Shown in pieces: positions 26,274 through 33,936 of a DNA stretch of 64,000 bases (position 1 is the stretch's first letter; every line of letters starts with the position of its first letter). Source of the DNA: CAITWD01 sp963727285 (GTDB lineage: Bacteria; Actinomycetota; Thermoleophilia; Miltoncostaeales; Miltoncostaeaceae); NCBI GenBank assembly GCA_963727285.1, contig CAVSFF010000009.1:248001-312000 (forward strand), in the 5' to 3' direction. The position numbers and the translations under genes were made by a program. The notes beneath the pieces were generated by a model. That model made no database searches. It saw only the letters and a list, made by a program, of their open reading frames with translations, and had not been told where the DNA came from.

Positions 26274-27101
26274 TTATGTAGAGGTTGAGGTACTGATGGG
26301 CGGCACCGTCCCGTTCCCCAGGGCAGGGCGATCTGGGACGCTGAGATCGAGATACGTCGACGATGCAATCGTCTTCGCCGGGACCCGCTGGAGGATCGTG
26401 TTCAGCGCGACAGCCTTCTGCGCGAGGAGGTCGAGCGTGCCCAGAATGAGCGCCGGGCCCTTGGTCATCTGCGCGCGCAACTCCCCGCCGACGTAGGTCA
26501 TGTTCTGGATACGCGGGCGCGTCGACGGTGTCACGAGCTTCAGAAACCCGAGGGTCTGCATCGCCCATGCCGGCAGTGGCCGGGCAAAGCCGGGGATCGA
26601 TTCGGTCAACACGATCGTCGGCCGAACGAGGCGTCGCGGCGCGGGTGCCATCACCAGACCGCGCGGCGACACGACCACCGACGTCTGGCCAGGAGCCTCG
26701 ACGATGGCAAACGCCGGGGCCGGGACGACCGCCACGTGCAGCCCCAACGGCCAGTCTCTGGAGACGTGGATGGTTTGAACCCCGGGGAACCGGTCCGCGA
26801 TCACCGTCATGTCGTCGACCGGCGGCGACAGCAGCGATCCGCCATGGGAGGCGGCCGACGCGAGCGCACTTTGCAACTGGGGCCCGTCGGGACCGCGGTA
26901 GCCGGTGACCGTGACGCCGTTGACCGTGAGCACCGGACCGGTCGCAAGCCAATACCCTGCCAAGACGCAGACGACCGCGCCGATCCCGCCGAGGACTACC
27001 AGCCGACGTCGTCGCCCGCGTTCACGCGCAACGTTGCGCCGTCGCTCCTCGAGGGCGGGATGCGCCCGGCCGGGCTCCGGCGTGCCGCCGGCCGTCGCCA
27101 T
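26274..27101 (-). CDS. ftsQ: Cell-division protein FtsQ/DivIB
   Basis: 275-aa bitopic membrane protein of the divisome. An Arg-rich cytosolic N-terminus (about residues 1-35) is followed by one membrane segment (VVLGGIGAVVCVLAGYWLA) and a POTRA-like domain starting VNGVTVTGYRG. ATG 27101 lies 2 bp after the murB stop and gives the expected topology. Sequence conservation is low in this family, so position between murB and ftsZ is a large part of the call. Confidence 0.85.
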   Translation of the reverse strand: MATAGGTPEPGRAHPALEERRRNVARERGRRRRLVVLGGIGAVVCVLAGYWLATGPVLTVNGVTVTGYRGPDGPQLQSALASAASHGGSLLSPPVDDMTVIADRFPGVQTIHVSRDWPLGLHVAVVPAPAFAIVEAPGQTSVVVSPRGLVMAPAPRRLVRPTIVLTESIPGFARPLPAWAMQTLGFLKLVTPSTRPRIQNMTYVGGELRAQMTKGPALILGTLDLLAQKAVALNTILQRVPAKTIASSTYLDLSVPDRPALGNGTVPPISTSTST

Positions 27102-27103
27102 GC

Positions 27104-28015
27104 CTATCCCGCCTCGCCAAGCGGCGGCCGGACGATGCCCTTCATCGGATCGAGGAACCGGACCTCCGGTTCGAGGACCGGTCCGTCGTTCTCGGCGACG
27201 CGCCTGCGCCCCTCGCGCATCAGCGCGAGCACGTCGTCGGCCCGGCACCCGGGGCCCGCCTCGATGAAGTTGGCGTGGACGGGAGAAAATCGCGCGCCGC
27301 CCACGACGAGGCCCTTGCAGCCGACCGACTCGAGCAGGCGCCCGGACGAGTCGCCGGGCGGATTGGCGAACACGCTCCCGAACGTCCGGACCCCCTGAGG
27401 CTGCGTCGCCCGACGCTGACCGCGGAACTCACCCAGACGCGCGAGGATCGCGTCGGGGTCGTCGGTCCGCAGGTCGAACGCCGCCGCCGCCACGACCTCC
27501 CCGCCGCGCAGGCCGGTGCGTCGGTATCCCATCTCCAGGTCGTCCGGGCCCACCCTGCGACGCCCGTCGGCGGTGCAGACCACCGCCCAGCGGAGGATGT
27601 CCTTGAGCTCCGAGCGGTAGGCACCCGCATTCATCGCAACGGCGCCGCCGACCGACCCCGGAATGCTCGCGCCGAACTCGAGGCCGGCGAGTCCGTTCTT
27701 CGCCGCCCGCTGGACGGCCCGCGGCAGCGAGGCGCCGCCGCCGCACCACAGCTGGCGATCGCGCACGACGATGGTGGACAGCCGGCCCGACAGCCGCAGT
27801 GCCAGGCCCGAAAACCCGTCATCGGAGATCAGCAGGTTGGAACCCTTCCCGATCACGGCCACGGGCAGATCCCGGGTCGCCGCCCACGCGAGCGCCTCGG
27901 TGACCTCGCGGAACGAGCGCGCGGTCGCACAGGCGCGGGCGGTCCCTCCGACGCGGATCGTCGTAAACGGGGCGAGCGGGACGTCGTGCGCGAGCTCAAG
28001 CGGAATCGTGGGCAC
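27104..28015 (-). CDS. murB: UDP-N-acetylenolpyruvoylglucosamine reductase
   Basis: 303-aa FAD enzyme reducing UDP-GlcNAc-enolpyruvate in peptidoglycan synthesis. Motifs: TTIRVGGTARAC at the N-terminus, IGKGSNLLISD, GLEFGASIPGSVGGAVAMNAGAY, GSVFANPPGDSSGRLLE and the C-terminal PEVRFL. GTG 28015 gives a standard N-terminus and a 20-bp overlap with the end of murC; earlier starts would extend deep into murC. Confidence 0.94.
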   Translation of the reverse strand: MPTIPLELAHDVPLAPFTTIRVGGTARACATARSFREVTEALAWAATRDLPVAVIGKGSNLLISDDGFSGLALRLSGRLSTIVVRDRQLWCGGGASLPRAVQRAAKNGLAGLEFGASIPGSVGGAVAMNAGAYRSELKDILRWAVVCTADGRRRVGPDDLEMGYRRTGLRGGEVVAAAAFDLRTDDPDAILARLGEFRGQRRATQPQGVRTFGSVFANPPGDSSGRLLESVGCKGLVVGGARFSPVHANFIEAGPGCRADDVLALMREGRRRVAENDGPVLEPEVRFLDPMKGIVRPPLGEAG

Positions 28016-29387
28016 CTTCGCGGTCGGGGCCGTCGGGGTAGTCGTACTCCAGCCGGCGCAGCAACTCCTCCCCGAGTGTCGTGACATCACCGGCGCCGAG
28101 GGTCAGCACCAGATCGCCGGGGCGCGCCAGGCGCAGCGCGGCATCGGCGGCGGCGGCGAGCGTCGGGGCGAACTCTGCGTGGGTCGGCGGCGGGATCGCC
28201 ACGGCTATCTGGCGCCCACTGACGGCCGGATCAGGCGCCTCGCGCGCGGCGTAGATATCGGTGACGATGGCGACGTCGGCGGCGCCCAGCGCGGCGGCGA
28301 GTTCGGGACCGAGCGCCTTGGTACGTGAGAACAGGTGCGGCTGGAAGATCGCGATGATCCTGGCCTGGTGGCGCTCCCGGGCCGCCGCGAGCGTGGCGGC
28401 GATCTCGGTGGGGTGATGGGCGTAGTCGTCGACGACGGTCACCCCGCCGGCCGTGCCACGCAACTCGAATCGCCGCCCGACTCCGGTGAACCCGGCGATC
28501 CGCGACGCGGCGACGTCCAGTGGCACACCGCACCAGTCGGCCATCGCAAGTGCACACGCCGCGTTTGCGATGTTGTGCGCGCCCGGAACGGCGAGCGCGA
28601 GCGTCAGCGTCCGCCCGTCGCCGAGGAACAGCGGCGTGCCCTCGGGTCCCCGGCGTCCGATCCGCAGCCACGCGTCCGGGCCGTCGCCCACACATCGCAC
28701 CGGCGCGTGCGACGCAGCGGCCAGACGCCATGCGCGCGGGTCGGGGCCGGCCACGACGATTCCGTCGACGGGAATGCGGGCCAGGAACTCGGCAAACACC
28801 TGCTCGACGTCGTCGATGGAGGCATAGGTCGTGTGGTGGTCGTGGTCGACGTTGAGCAGGATCGCGCCCTCCGGCTCGAGGCGCAGCAGCGAGCGGTCGC
28901 TTTCATCGGCCTCCGCGACAAACCACGGTCCGGCCCCCCACACCGCACCGGTGCCGCCGCCGCCGGCAACCGTTGCGCCGACGCACGCCGACGCGTCGCC
29001 GAGCGCGGCCAGCAGCATCGCGCTCGTCGTCGACTTGCCGTGCGCGCCCGCCACGGCGAGGCCCCGGTGACCGCGCATGAGTGCGGCGAGCAGCTCCGAC
29101 CGGTGGCGGATCGGCAGGCCGCGCCGCCGGGCCTCGACGAGCTCCGGGTTGTCGGCCGCGATCGCGGTCGACACGACGACCTCGTCGACGCCGGCGCCGA
29201 CGGCCGTCGCATCGTGGCCGACGCGAACGTCTGCCCCAAGTGCGACAAGGTCGTCGAGAACCGGGGAGGCCGAGCGGTCGGTACCGCTCACCCGGTAGCC
29301 GGCCTGCAGTGCCAGGCGGGCCAGTCCGCTCATGCCGGCCCCGCCAATTCCCACCATGTGCAGATCCGGCAACGAGGCGTCGGTCAC
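27996..29387 (-). CDS. murC: UDP-N-acetylmuramate-L-alanine ligase
   Basis: 463-aa ATP-dependent Mur ligase. It begins with the Rossmann element MVGIGGAGMSGLA; the ATP loop is GAHGKSTTSAM, and DDYAHHPTEI and QPHLFSRTK are ligase motifs. The start is GTG overlapping the murG stop as GTGA. It adds the first residue of the stem peptide in the cytosol. Confidence 0.95.
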   Translation of the reverse strand: MTDASLPDLHMVGIGGAGMSGLARLALQAGYRVSGTDRSASPVLDDLVALGADVRVGHDATAVGAGVDEVVVSTAIAADNPELVEARRRGLPIRHRSELLAALMRGHRGLAVAGAHGKSTTSAMLLAALGDASACVGATVAGGGGTGAVWGAGPWFVAEADESDRSLLRLEPEGAILLNVDHDHHTTYASIDDVEQVFAEFLARIPVDGIVVAGPDPRAWRLAAASHAPVRCVGDGPDAWLRIGRRGPEGTPLFLGDGRTLTLALAVPGAHNIANAACALAMADWCGVPLDVAASRIAGFTGVGRRFELRGTAGGVTVVDDYAHHPTEIAATLAAARERHQARIIAIFQPHLFSRTKALGPELAAALGAADVAIVTDIYAAREAPDPAVSGRQIAVAIPPPTHAEFAPTLAAAADAALRLARPGDLVLTLGAGDVTTLGEELLRRLEYDYPDGPDREGAHDSA

Positions 29388-30490
29388 CTGGCGGCGATCC
29401 CCAGCACGAGGTCGGCGATTCGGTCGGCCGCCTCCGGCTTTCCGACCTCACGCGCAGCGTCACCCATGGCACTGAGCCGCGGGCGGTCCGACAGCAGCGC
29501 CCCGACCAACTCCCGCAGGCGCGGGCCGGTGCAGTCTTCGTCGGGGAGCAGCACCGCCGCGCCGGCGCTCACGAGCCACTTCGCGTTGGTCGTCTGATGG
29601 TCGGCGGTGGCGTGCGGATACGGGACCAGAATGCTTGGCCGGCCCAGCGCCGCGAGTTCGAAGACGGATCCACCTGAGCGGGAGACGACCAGGTCGGCGG
29701 CGGCGATAGCCTCCGGCAGATCGTCGAGGAACCCCTCCAACCGGTAGTCGGGACCCGGCCCGTCGGCTCCGAACAGCGCCCGGGTCTCCTCGACCTGACG
29801 GGGCCCGGCGACGTGGATGACCACGAACGGTGGGGTCCTGCCGAAGGCATCGACGGCGGCCCGGTTGATCGAGCGCGCCCCCTGGGAGCCGCCCACGACC
29901 AACACCACGGTGGCATCCGGAGCGACGCCGAACCGCCGGCGGCCGCTGGTACGGGTAGCCGCCCGCACGGACCGGCGGACCGGACGCCCGGTGACGATGT
30001 ATCGGCGCCCACGGCGTCCGGCGACAGGGAATGCCAGGGCCACCCTCCGGCACAGCGGCGCGATCAGCCGATTGGCCAGCCCGACATGTGCGTCCGCCTC
30101 AAGCGCGACGACCGGCCGCCGGGTCAGCCATGCGGCGATGGCGACCGGACCGGCCATATACCCGCCGCCGGTCACGACGGCATCGACATCGCGACGTCGC
30201 ACGATCCGGATCGCCCTCGGAACGGCCATGAAGGTCATTGCGACGGTGCGCAGGTTGCTCAGGGACAGGCTGCGCCGGAATCCCTGAAGCGGGATGCTGT
30301 CTTCCGGGAACCCCTCCGCGGCCGCGATGCCCGTGCCCGCACGGCCGCGGGCGGTGACAAACGCGACATCGACCGCGCGATCACGCAGCGCTTCCGCGAC
30401 CGCGAGCGCCGGCATCACGTGCCCGCCCGTCCCGCTGGCTGCGATGAGGACCCGCGTTGGCTGTTCGCTGAGATCGTTGGGCACGGTCAC
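29384..30490 (-). CDS. murG: UDP-GlcNAc:undecaprenyl-PP-MurNAc-pentapeptide transferase MurG
   Basis: Membrane-associated glycosyltransferase making lipid II; 368 aa from GTG 30490 (GTG 30484 also possible). Motifs: ASGTGGHVMPALAVAEAL, GGYMAGPVAIAAW, VVGGSQGARSIN and RSGGSVFELAALGRPSILVPYP. No start codon lies between 30484 and the conserved glycine loop, so it overlaps the end of ftsW by about 104-110 bp in another frame, which is unusual. Confidence 0.92.
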   Translation of the reverse strand: MTVPNDLSEQPTRVLIAASGTGGHVMPALAVAEALRDRAVDVAFVTARGRAGTGIAAAEGFPEDSIPLQGFRRSLSLSNLRTVAMTFMAVPRAIRIVRRRDVDAVVTGGGYMAGPVAIAAWLTRRPVVALEADAHVGLANRLIAPLCRRVALAFPVAGRRGRRYIVTGRPVRRSVRAATRTSGRRRFGVAPDATVVLVVGGSQGARSINRAAVDAFGRTPPFVVIHVAGPRQVEETRALFGADGPGPDYRLEGFLDDLPEAIAAADLVVSRSGGSVFELAALGRPSILVPYPHATADHQTTNAKWLVSAGAAVLLPDEDCTGPRLRELVGALLSDRPRLSAMGDAAREVGKPEAADRIADLVLGIAAR

Positions 30491-31649
30491 TTCGGCGGCT
30501 AATGCTAAACAGGATCCCGGTGCCCGCGAGGAGCACGACGAGGCTACTGCCACCATAGGAGACGAACGGGAGGGGTACGCCAGTCACCGGCATCACGCCG
30601 AGGGAGGCACCCGCGTTGTCAAGCGCCTGAACGGCGATCAGCGAGGCGATGCCCGTCGCGAGCAGGCGCTGATGGAGATCGGGAGCGCGCATCGCGATGC
30701 GAAAGCCCAGGAGGACCACGGCCGTGATCGCCACGAGGACCGCGGTGATCCCGATGAACCCGAGCTCCTCGCCGATGGAGGCGAGGATCATGTCGCTGTA
30801 CGCCTCGGGCAGGTAGAACGCCTTCTGGAGCCCGCTGCCGAGGCCCACGCCATGCAGCCCGCCCGACCCGACGGCGATCTGCGCCTGGACCGTCTGGAAC
30901 CCGTTCGTCGTCGCCTGGTGCCACGGGTCGAGGAACGCCAGCAGCCGGGCGCGGCGATACGGCGCGGCGGCGATTGCGACCGCGGCCAGGCCCGCCCCGA
31001 TGCCAAGGGCAAGCGCGATATGGCGGGGCTGAGCGCCGGCCACCAGGAGCATCGCCAGGCCGACAAACGCCAACGTGGTCGCCGTCCCGAGGTCCGGCTC
31101 GAGCAGAATCAACCCGGCCATCCCGAAGGTCACGATCATGTACGGCGCCAGCCCGCGGAACGTCCCCAACGCCCGGGGGTTGCGGGCGACGGCCGCGGCA
31201 ACCCAGAGCACGAGCGTGAGCTTCGCGAACTCCGACGGCTGAATCTGGCCGAAGACCGGTACCGCGATCCACCGTCGGGCGCCGTTGACGTTGACGCCGA
31301 TACCGGGAACGAGCACCGCCATCAGCGCGAAGATGGACGCGACCAGACCGATACTCGCCACGCGCTGCAGGAACTTCGGGTCCCAGTGCCGGCAGAACAG
31401 GAATGCGGCGCCACCGATCAGCGCGTAGAGCAGCTGCTTCTCGGCGAAGGCGTACGGACTCGTCCCGGCGAGCACCGCCTGGGCCGAGGTCGCCGAATAG
31501 ACCATGACGACGCTGAAGCACACAAGCCCGAAGACGATCGCCATCATCGTGCTCTCGGGGGCGGATCTGACTGCCGCTGCCGTGCGCGGCTTCGGTCCGG
31601 CCTCCGGTCGTGCGGTCACGGGACGCAAGGATCTGGCACGGGTCGTCAC
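30381..31649 (-). CDS. ftsW: Lipid II polymerase/flippase-family protein FtsW
   Basis: 422-aa SEDS-family membrane protein with about ten hydrophobic segments. Motifs: NGARRWIAVPVFGQIQPSEFAK, LLEPDLGTATT and the C-terminal PLPFVSYGGSSLVV. The start is GTG 31649, weakly placed. The last 40 residues after FSISRR are basic and low-complexity and overlap murG. First gene of the ftsW-murG-murC-murB-ftsQ-ftsZ cluster; mraY, murD, murE, murF and ftsI are not beside it. Confidence 0.92.
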   Translation of the reverse strand: MTTRARSLRPVTARPEAGPKPRTAAAVRSAPESTMMAIVFGLVCFSVVMVYSATSAQAVLAGTSPYAFAEKQLLYALIGGAAFLFCRHWDPKFLQRVASIGLVASIFALMAVLVPGIGVNVNGARRWIAVPVFGQIQPSEFAKLTLVLWVAAAVARNPRALGTFRGLAPYMIVTFGMAGLILLEPDLGTATTLAFVGLAMLLVAGAQPRHIALALGIGAGLAAVAIAAAPYRRARLLAFLDPWHQATTNGFQTVQAQIAVGSGGLHGVGLGSGLQKAFYLPEAYSDMILASIGEELGFIGITAVLVAITAVVLLGFRIAMRAPDLHQRLLATGIASLIAVQALDNAGASLGVMPVTGVPLPFVSYGGSSLVVLLAGTGILFSISRRSDRAQRSQRTANAGPHRSQRDGRARDAGARGRGSAA

Positions 31650-31828
31650 GTTGGGAAGGAATTCCCGAATCCCCCGCGATGTCCTCGTGACGGCTCACGG
31701 CGCTTCACTGCAAACTGCGGGGTTTTCTTCCCGCCCCGCGCGACGGCGACGTCGGAATCCCGGAGACCATCGGGCGGGCGCGAGTCGAACCAGTTTCGAA
31801 GGTGCTATGTTGCCGCAGCGCCGAACAC

Positions 31829-31900
31829 GGGCGGTTAGCTCAGCGGTAGAGCACCTGCCTTACAAGCAGGGGGCCGGCAGTTCAAATCTGTCACCGCCCA
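31829..31900 (+). tRNA. tRNA-Val (UAC)
   Basis: Cloverleaf: acceptor GGGCGGT/ACCGCCC, D-arm GCTC/GAGC, anticodon stem CCTGC/GCAGG with loop CTTACAA (anticodon TAC), and T-arm GGCAG/CTGTC with loop TTCAAAT. The 3' CCA is not encoded. A possible -10 TATGTT lies at 31806-31811. It stands 26 nt before tRNA-Asp, so the two are probably one transcript. Confidence 0.96.
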
Positions 31901-31926
31901 CTGACTGGCCCGGTCAAACCGGCCAC

Positions 31927-32001
31927 GGGGGCGTAGCTCAGCTTGGTTAGAGCACCGGACTGTCAATCCGGAGGTCGCGGGTTCGAGCCCCGTCGCTCCC
32001 G
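31927..32001 (+). tRNA. tRNA-Asp (GUC)
   Basis: Cloverleaf: acceptor GGGGGCG/CGCTCCC with one G-U pair, D-arm GCTC/GAGC, anticodon stem CCGGA/TCCGG with loop CTGTCAA (anticodon GTC), and T-arm GCGGG/CCCGT with loop TTCGAGC. Discriminator base is G; CCA is not encoded. An intrinsic terminator follows within 10 nt. Confidence 0.97.
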
Positions 32002-32010
32002 TCAATAAAA

Positions 32011-32032
32011 GCCCCGCTTATGCGGGGTTTTT
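32011..32032 (+). terminator. Rho-independent terminator of the tRNA pair
   Basis: A GCCCCGC/GCGGGGT stem with a TTAT loop is followed by TTTTT, and AAAA precedes the stem. It starts 10 nt after tRNA-Asp and is the clearest intrinsic terminator in the window. Confidence 0.93.
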
Positions 32033-32200
32033 GTCGTCACCACGTGGCCGAGACCGGCAATCCGAAGCTCGCCTGCCCTGCCCCGCTCGCGACACGATCG
32101 CATCGGCAAGGAGCGCATCCGCGCAGCGGCGGCGTCCAGCACGACGATCGTCACCCTCGGGTCCAAACTGCGCCCGTGCTCGGATAGCGTGGTCGGACTC

Positions 32201-32401
32201 ATGACGCGATTGAAGTCCGCGCTCGTCGTCCTGGTCACCGTTTGGGCGATTGAGGCCATCATTGTGCTTCCGGTCATGGCCATCCGGGGGTCGAGCGGCG
32301 CCGCGCTGGCGGGAGCCTTCGTCTTCGCCGGGATCGTCGCACTCCTGATCGTTGGGGCGCCCGTGGCAATGGCAGAAGTTCGGCGGCGCAACGGCGGCTG
32401 A
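32201..32401 (+). CDS. Small two-helix membrane protein
   Basis: 66 aa, unrecognised. Two hydrophobic helices (ALVVLVTVWAIEAIIVLPVMA, about residues 6-26, and a second at about 34-56) are joined by RGSSG, and the C-terminus is charged (EVRRRNGG). ATG 32201 is preceded by a possible -10 TAGCGT at 32185-32190 but no clear ribosome site. It stands alone between the tRNA terminator and a convergent gene. Confidence 0.55.
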   Translation: MTRLKSALVVLVTVWAIEAIIVLPVMAIRGSSGAALAGAFVFAGIVALLIVGAPVAMAEVRRRNGG

Positions 32402-32485
32402 TGACTCAGCGACGGCGCGGCGGAAGATGGAGCTGGTCGTCGACCGTCGCCCTGCCGCTCGTGGCGGGTGGACCGCGACCTTTGG

Positions 32486-32856
32486 CTAGTCATGGTTCTC
32501 GAACTCGTGGTGCCAATCGCGCGGTCCGCCCGGCGGGGCGTAGGTGGTCTGGGCGAACTTGGCCATGATCGAGAACCCGTTGCGCTTCCTCGCCGGTGAG
32601 GAGCGATCGGGTCATCAGCCGTGCGATGCGCCCGCTCGAGCGGATTCCCGCCAGCACGATCGCGGCGACAATGGCATCGGGCGTCTCGTAGATCGCCAGT
32701 CCGTCGTGATCGCCGAACATCCAGTAGAACGAGAGCAGCCGTCCGCCGTTTGCCTCGATCACGCTCCGGGCGGCGGCCTCCCGGTCTTCCGGGCGCTGGA
32801 CCATCTCATGCCAGGCGGCGCTGGTGTACGAGAGAAAAGGTCAGATAGGTCGGCAT
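32486..32856 (-). CDS. GYD-domain protein, two frame breaks
   Basis: About 122 aa when repaired. The N-terminus MPTYLTF, the central DREAAARSVIEANGGRLLSF with YWMFGDHDGLAIYE, and the C-terminal MAKFAQTTYAPPGG lie in three frames. One-base gains at 32832-32835 (TCTC, Ser TCT/TCC) and 32567-32570 (GATC, Asp GAT/GAC) separate them. GYD proteins are small ferredoxin-fold proteins of unknown function. ATG 32856 starts the family's usual N-terminus. Confidence 0.72.
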
Positions 32857-33112
32857 CGTGTACCTCGGCTGTGGGCGCCGCCGACGCGTTGCCAAGACTC
32901 CAGGCAATGCAGGCGGCATGACTTCTCCGTCAGAGATCACGCTACGACCGCATGCGGGTGCTCCCGCGGACCGATCCCGGACCCGGGTCCCGATTTGGTC
33001 GTATTTTCCGGCAACCCACCTCGGACCGTGGGTGGTGGTAAACGGTCCGGCCGGAATGTCGTCCCAACGTGCACCGCGATCGCCCACGAACGGCCGCGGT
33101 GGTCCTGGAATT

Positions 33113-33142
33113 TACTAGCGCTTCGACATATATTCGCTAGTA
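33113..33142. repeat. Inverted repeat TACTAGCG...CGCTAGTA with TATATT
   Basis: Perfect 8-bp arms (33113-33120 and 33135-33142) enclose 14 nt that include TATATT (33129-33134). Eight bases further, 33150-33162 is a 13-bp palindrome TGCCGT-G-ACGGCA. The pair could be an operator and promoter region, but no clear gene follows at the expected distance. Confidence 0.5.
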
Positions 33143-33257
33143 GCAGTGGTGCCGTGACGGCAGGCCGCTTCCAATGGGGAGGAAGTGCGCCGCACCTCCG
33201 TCGCTTCCCACCCTGCGCGTCCGGCGGGCGAGTTTGAGAGGGGCGCCCGTCGGGCAC

Positions 33258-33309
33258 GCACAAGGCGCTCGCCTGAGCCCCTCATTCTTGTCAGGCAAGC
33301 GTCTTGTGC
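33258..33309. repeat. Large imperfect hairpin
   Basis: Two 19-nt arms (33258-33276 and 33291-33309) pair at 17 positions by Watson-Crick with one wobble, around a 14-nt loop. Neither strand has a following T-tract. It may be a terminator, a palindromic repeat element or a structured RNA; nothing in the sequence decides. Confidence 0.5.
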
Positions 33310-33477
33310 CTGAGCTCACGCGCGCGGGCCCGTCGACCCACGGTCGCGATGGAGATCATCCGGATCCCGCACCCGACGGCGACGCCCGCCGAGGTGAGGC
33401 GCCCAATCTGGTGATCCGGTTAAGCAGGACACGGCGGGCTTGCACCTCGACGGATGTCAACGTACCGTGGCTTCTCG

Positions 33478-33857
33478 ATGCGTACACGTGCACTGCGGGC
33501 CCAGTCGGGCCTCGCCGCGGCGGTCGGGGTCGGGGTCGCGATCCAGATCTACCTCATCGCCGCCTACATCTTTCACGCCGGGTCCGGCGCACTGTCGGCC
33601 CACAAGGGCGTCGGCTACGTGGTCCTCGTACTCGAGGTCTTGGTCTTCCTGGCGGCATTCCTCGCGTGGCCCGGCAACCGTCGTGCAATCCTGATCTCGT
33701 TGGCGCTTCCGGTCGTGGGCATCATCCAGATCGCGTTCGCGGGGGAAGTTCGTGGATCGGTGCGATCCACGGCCTCGGCGCACTCGCGGTGATCGGACTC
33801 TCGGGAATCGTGCACGTGATGTCGATGAAGGAAGCGCGACGCGAAACCGCGAACTGA
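33478..33857 (+). CDS. DUF6220-like four-helix membrane protein, one frame break
   Basis: About 126 aa when repaired. It has four hydrophobic segments; the first three (for example VGVAIQIYLIAAYIF) are in one frame, and the last part (WIGAIHGLGALAVIGLSGIVHV) is in the next, after loss of one base at a Gly codon in the G-run at 33741-33745. The GAIHGL segment fits DUF6220-type proteins; function unknown. ATG 33478 starts a short basic N-terminus. Confidence 0.65.
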
Positions 33858-33936
33858 CGATGACGGGCATTCGCACCAACGACGGTCACGCGTCGCCGGG
33901 TCGCAGGACGCCACGACGACGGACTTCGGTGAACGT

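Larger units (their letters stand above)
32857..33477. other. 620-bp stretch without a convincing gene
   Basis: Open frames here are short and of antisense-like composition; one of about 66 codons on the plus strand (ATG near 32918) has no recognisable features. The stretch holds several inverted repeats, described separately, and is slightly more AT-rich around 33110-33140 than its surroundings. Confidence 0.5.

Noticed and set aside
32918..33118. A plus-strand ORF of about 66 codons
   Set aside because: No ribosome site, no recognisable features, and Arg/Pro/Ser-rich composition typical of chance frames.
33258..33309. Integron attC site
   Set aside because: The conserved RYYYAAC/GTTRRRY ends are absent and there is no integrase or cassette array.
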